DNA of 14,456 nucleotides from an uncultured Coriobacteriaceae bacterium (GTDB lineage: Bacteria > Actinomycetota > Coriobacteriia > Coriobacteriales > Eggerthellaceae), in assembly GCA_902767025.1 (NCBI GenBank), contig CACXFZ010000078.1:1-14456 (forward strand), given 5' to 3'. The translations under genes and the position numbers were made by a program. The notes beneath the pieces were generated by a model. That model saw nothing but the letters and a program-made list of their open reading frames with translations, made no database searches and was not told where the DNA came from. The stretch's first letter is position 1, and every line of letters starts with the position of its first letter. Shown here piece by piece: positions 12,196-14,456 of this stretch.

Positions 12196-14456
12196 CTACA
12201 CCAGCTTGCTTTGGCGCTCGGCGTGCCAGCGGTCCAGCAGGGAGTAGGCGATGTTGAACACGGCCACGGCACCCGCGCCCACGACGGCGAGCACCGGCCA
12301 CATCGACGCCGTGAACGAGCTGATCGAGAACAGGTCGGGCAGCAGCGCCGCACCTGCGATGCATCCCCCTATCACGAAGATGATGAGCGCCACGCGGACG
12401 GGCGTGAACGGCATCGAGATGCGGAAGATCAGGTTGACGCCGATCCATGCCGTGAGCATCACGCATAGCGTGGACACCTGGGCGTGCTCCAGCCCCAATC
12501 CCAGGTACCCCCACACGTTCACGGCGATGACGCTGAGCACCACCGTGACCGCGCCGGGGATCGACCTCACAACGACGTTTTCCAGGAAGTGGCCCTTGAT
12601 GCGGTCGCGGTTCGGCTCCAGGGCGAGCACGAACGACGGGATGCCGATGGTGAACGCGCTGATCAGCGTCATCTGGATGGGCTGGTAGGGGTACTGCCAC
12701 GGCAGCACGATGAACAGCACGGCGAGCGCCATCGAGAACAGGGTCTTCACCAAGAACAGCGATGCCGAACGTTGCAGGTTGTTGATCGAGCGGCGCCCTT
12801 CGGCGACGACCTTGGGCATGCTCGCGAAGTCGTTGTCCACCAGCACGAGCTCCGCCACGTTGCGCGCCGCGTCGCTGCCCGCCGCCATGGCCACCGAGCA
12901 GTCGGCCTGCTTGAGCGCCAGCGTGTCGTTGACGCCGTCGCCGGTCATCGCCACCGTGTGCCCGGCCTGCTGCAGCGCCACCACGAAGGCCTTCTTCTGC
13001 TCGGGCTTCACGCGCCCGAAGATGCTGTAGCGCTCCACCGCCTGCGCGATCTGCTCGTCGGTTTCCAGCGTGCTCGCATCCACGAAGCGATCCGCGCCGG
13101 GAACGCCCACGTGCGCCGCGATGCCCGACACCGTACGCGGGTCGTCGCCCGAGATGACCTTGATGTCGACGCCCTGGTCGCAGAAGTACCCGATGGTTTC
13201 GGCGGCCGACGAGCGGATCTGGTCGCAGATCGAAACCAGCGCGAGCGGCTCGGGCGTGCCCAGCATGCGCTCGCCGTCGAAGCCGTCGACCCGCGCCAGC
13301 ACGAGCACGCGGGCATGCGCGGCGAGCTCCGCGACCTGGTCGGCCACGGCGGAAAACCCCTCGCCTAAGACGAACTGCCCGGCGCCGATGACGTAGCTTT
13401 CCCGCGAGTCCAGCGTGGCGCCCGCCCACTTGCGCTCGGACGAGAACGGCACGTAGCTTGCGACGGCCTCGGCTTGGGCGCCCTGGGCCTGCGCCCACGC
13501 GATCAGCGCGTTGCCCGTTTCGTTGGGGTCGGGATCGGCGGCGGCAATCGACAGCAACGTCGTGGCGATGCCGCGCGCCAGCTGCGCATCGTCGGCGCCC
13601 TGCGGCTGACCGAGCAGCATCACGCCTTCGACCTCCATCGCACCCGACGTGATCGTTCCCGTCTTGTCCAAGCACAGCGTGTCCACGTGCGCCAGCGTTT
13701 CGATGCAGTAGAGCTGCTGCACCAGCACGTTGTGGCGGGACAGCCGGATGACCGCCAGCGCCAGCACCGTCGACGTCAGCAAGATCAGGCCTTCGGGTAC
13801 CATGCCCACCAGCGCCGCAACCGACGAGAGGATGGCCTGATTGAACTCGACGCCGCCCAGCCAGTGCATGCTGCCGAACAGCAGCAGGCCCACCGGGAAG
13901 ATGATGAAGCTCACGAACTTGATGATGTTGTTCAAGCTCGTCATGATCTCGGAGTTGATGTCCTTTTGGGCCTTGGCCTCGGCCGATATCTTGGCCGCGT
14001 AGTTCTCGGCGCCCACATGGTCGATGCGCGCAACCACGTTGCCCGAGTTGACGAACGAGCCGCTCATCAGCGTCGAGCCTGCCTGCTTCGGAATCAGGTC
14101 GCTCTCGCCGGTGAGCAGGCTCTCGTCGACGTTCGCCGTGCCCACGAGCACCGTGGAGTCGCAGGGAATCTGGTTGCCCCGCCCCAGCACGATGCAGTCG
14201 CCGCGCACGAGCTCGTCGAGCGCGACTTCGCAACGCACGCCGTCGCGCACCACGTCGGCTTTCGAGCTGGCCACAATCGACAGTTGGTCGGTGATGCGCT
14301 TGGAGCGGATTTCCTGCACGATGCCGATGGCGGTGTTGACGACGATGACGATCATGAACAGGCCGTTTTTAAGCGACCCGGTGACGAACACGAACGAGAA
14401 CAGGATGACGTTGACCAGGTTGAACAGCGTGCAGATGTTCTCGCGCATGATGGTGC
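12196..14456 (-). CDS. P-type cation-transporting ATPase, CtpE-like (N-terminus outside window)
   Basis: The frame is open to the right edge, giving at least 752 residues. The ATG at 14448 is internal, because the codons before it (ACC ATC) continue the conserved stretch. Numbered from that Met: membrane hairpin 11-45, actuator TGES (113-116), M4 motif MVPEGL (216-221), phosphorylated Asp261 in DKTGT, KWAG nucleotide-binding region (340-343), SGDDPRT (433-439), TGDGVND (502-508) and about six C-terminal membrane segments. RENICTLFNLVNVILF and MVPEGL closely follow mycobacterial CtpE, a P-type ATPase reported to take up Ca2+. Compared with CtpE, about 60-70 residues are missing at the N-terminus. 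There is no heavy-metal CPC motif or HMA domain, which argues against Cu/Zn/Cd export. The ion is inferred to be Ca2+ or another divalent cation. Confidence 0.92.
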   Translation of the reverse strand, partial: TIMRENICTLFNLVNVILFSFVFVTGSLKNGLFMIVIVVNTAIGIVQEIRSKRITDQLSIVASSKADVVRDGVRCEVALDELVRGDCIVLGRGNQIPCDSTVLVGTANVDESLLTGESDLIPKQAGSTLMSGSFVNSGNVVARIDHVGAENYAAKISAEAKAQKDINSEIMTSLNNIIKFVSFIIFPVGLLLFGSMHWLGGVEFNQAILSSVAALVGMVPEGLILLTSTVLALAVIRLSRHNVLVQQLYCIETLAHVDTLCLDKTGTITSGAMEVEGVMLLGQPQGADDAQLARGIATTLLSIAAADPDPNETGNALIAWAQAQGAQAEAVASYVPFSSERKWAGATLDSRESYVIGAGQFVLGEGFSAVADQVAELAAHARVLVLARVDGFDGERMLGTPEPLALVSICDQIRSSAAETIGYFCDQGVDIKVISGDDPRTVSGIAAHVGVPGADRFVDASTLETDEQIAQAVERYSIFGRVKPEQKKAFVVALQQAGHTVAMTGDGVNDTLALKQADCSVAMAAGSDAARNVAELVLVDNDFASMPKVVAEGRRSINNLQRSASLFLVKTLFSMALAVLFIVLPWQYPYQPIQMTLISAFTIGIPSFVLALEPNRDRIKGHFLENVVVRSIPGAVTVVLSVIAVNVWGYLGLGLEHAQVSTLCVMLTAWIGVNLIFRISMPFTPVRVALIIFVIGGCIAGAALLPDLFSISSFTASMWPVLAVVGAGAVAVFNIAYSLLDRWHAERQSKLV

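Noticed and set aside
12077..14233. 718-codon minus-strand frame overlapping the ATPase
   Set aside because: It is a different frame of the same strand with extreme Arg/Gly/Ala content; the ATPase frame has every P-type motif.

Overview
The window is a gene-dense, high-GC stretch of bacterial chromosome. The gene content (WYL-domain regulators, a LytS-type kinase paired with a regulator carrying a SARP-like winged helix, a CtpE-like P-type ATPase, zinc-ribbon membrane proteins), the codon use and the strong AAGGAGG-type ribosome binding sites suggest an actinobacterium. The class Coriobacteriia (Eggerthellaceae-like gut anaerobes) fits best. This placement is inferred from style and content; no rRNA or marker gene is present.

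Layout. 1-1636 (minus): two tandem paralogous WYL regulators, the first cut by the window edge, divergent from a YycJ/WalJ-type metallo-beta-lactamase-fold hydrolase at 1720-2514 (plus). 2664-3449 (plus): a short-chain dehydrogenase closed by a strong intrinsic terminator. 3585-4661 (minus): a small protein with a C-terminal CxCxxC motif and a stand-alone HD hydrolase of the RelA/SpoT type, divergent from a zinc-ribbon/single-TM/extracytoplasmic protein at 4778-5893 (plus). 5894-6200 is a 307-base AT-richer gap holding a 163-bp MITE-like inverted-repeat element with possible 4-bp target duplications. 6201-6575 (plus): a glyoxalase-I-like VOC protein. 6620-8491 (minus): a large polytopic membrane protein of unknown function. 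8680-11365 (minus): a three-gene operon with ATGA overlaps encoding a polytopic membrane protein, a LytS/YehU-type histidine kinase and a response regulator with a SARP-like output domain. 11597-12061 (plus): a four-TM small membrane protein. A perfect 13-bp hairpin terminator at 12103-12132 lies between it and a convergent P-type cation ATPase (12196-14456, minus, N-terminus outside the window).

How genes work together. The clearest functional unit is the sensor operon at 8680-11365, in which the membrane protein is translationally coupled to the kinase and so may belong to the same sensing system. The WYL pair may have arisen by tandem duplication. The rest looks like single-gene or two-gene housekeeping and envelope functions. 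No tRNA, rRNA, CRISPR array, phage gene or transposase was seen. The most unusual object is the non-coding inverted-repeat element at 5925-6095.
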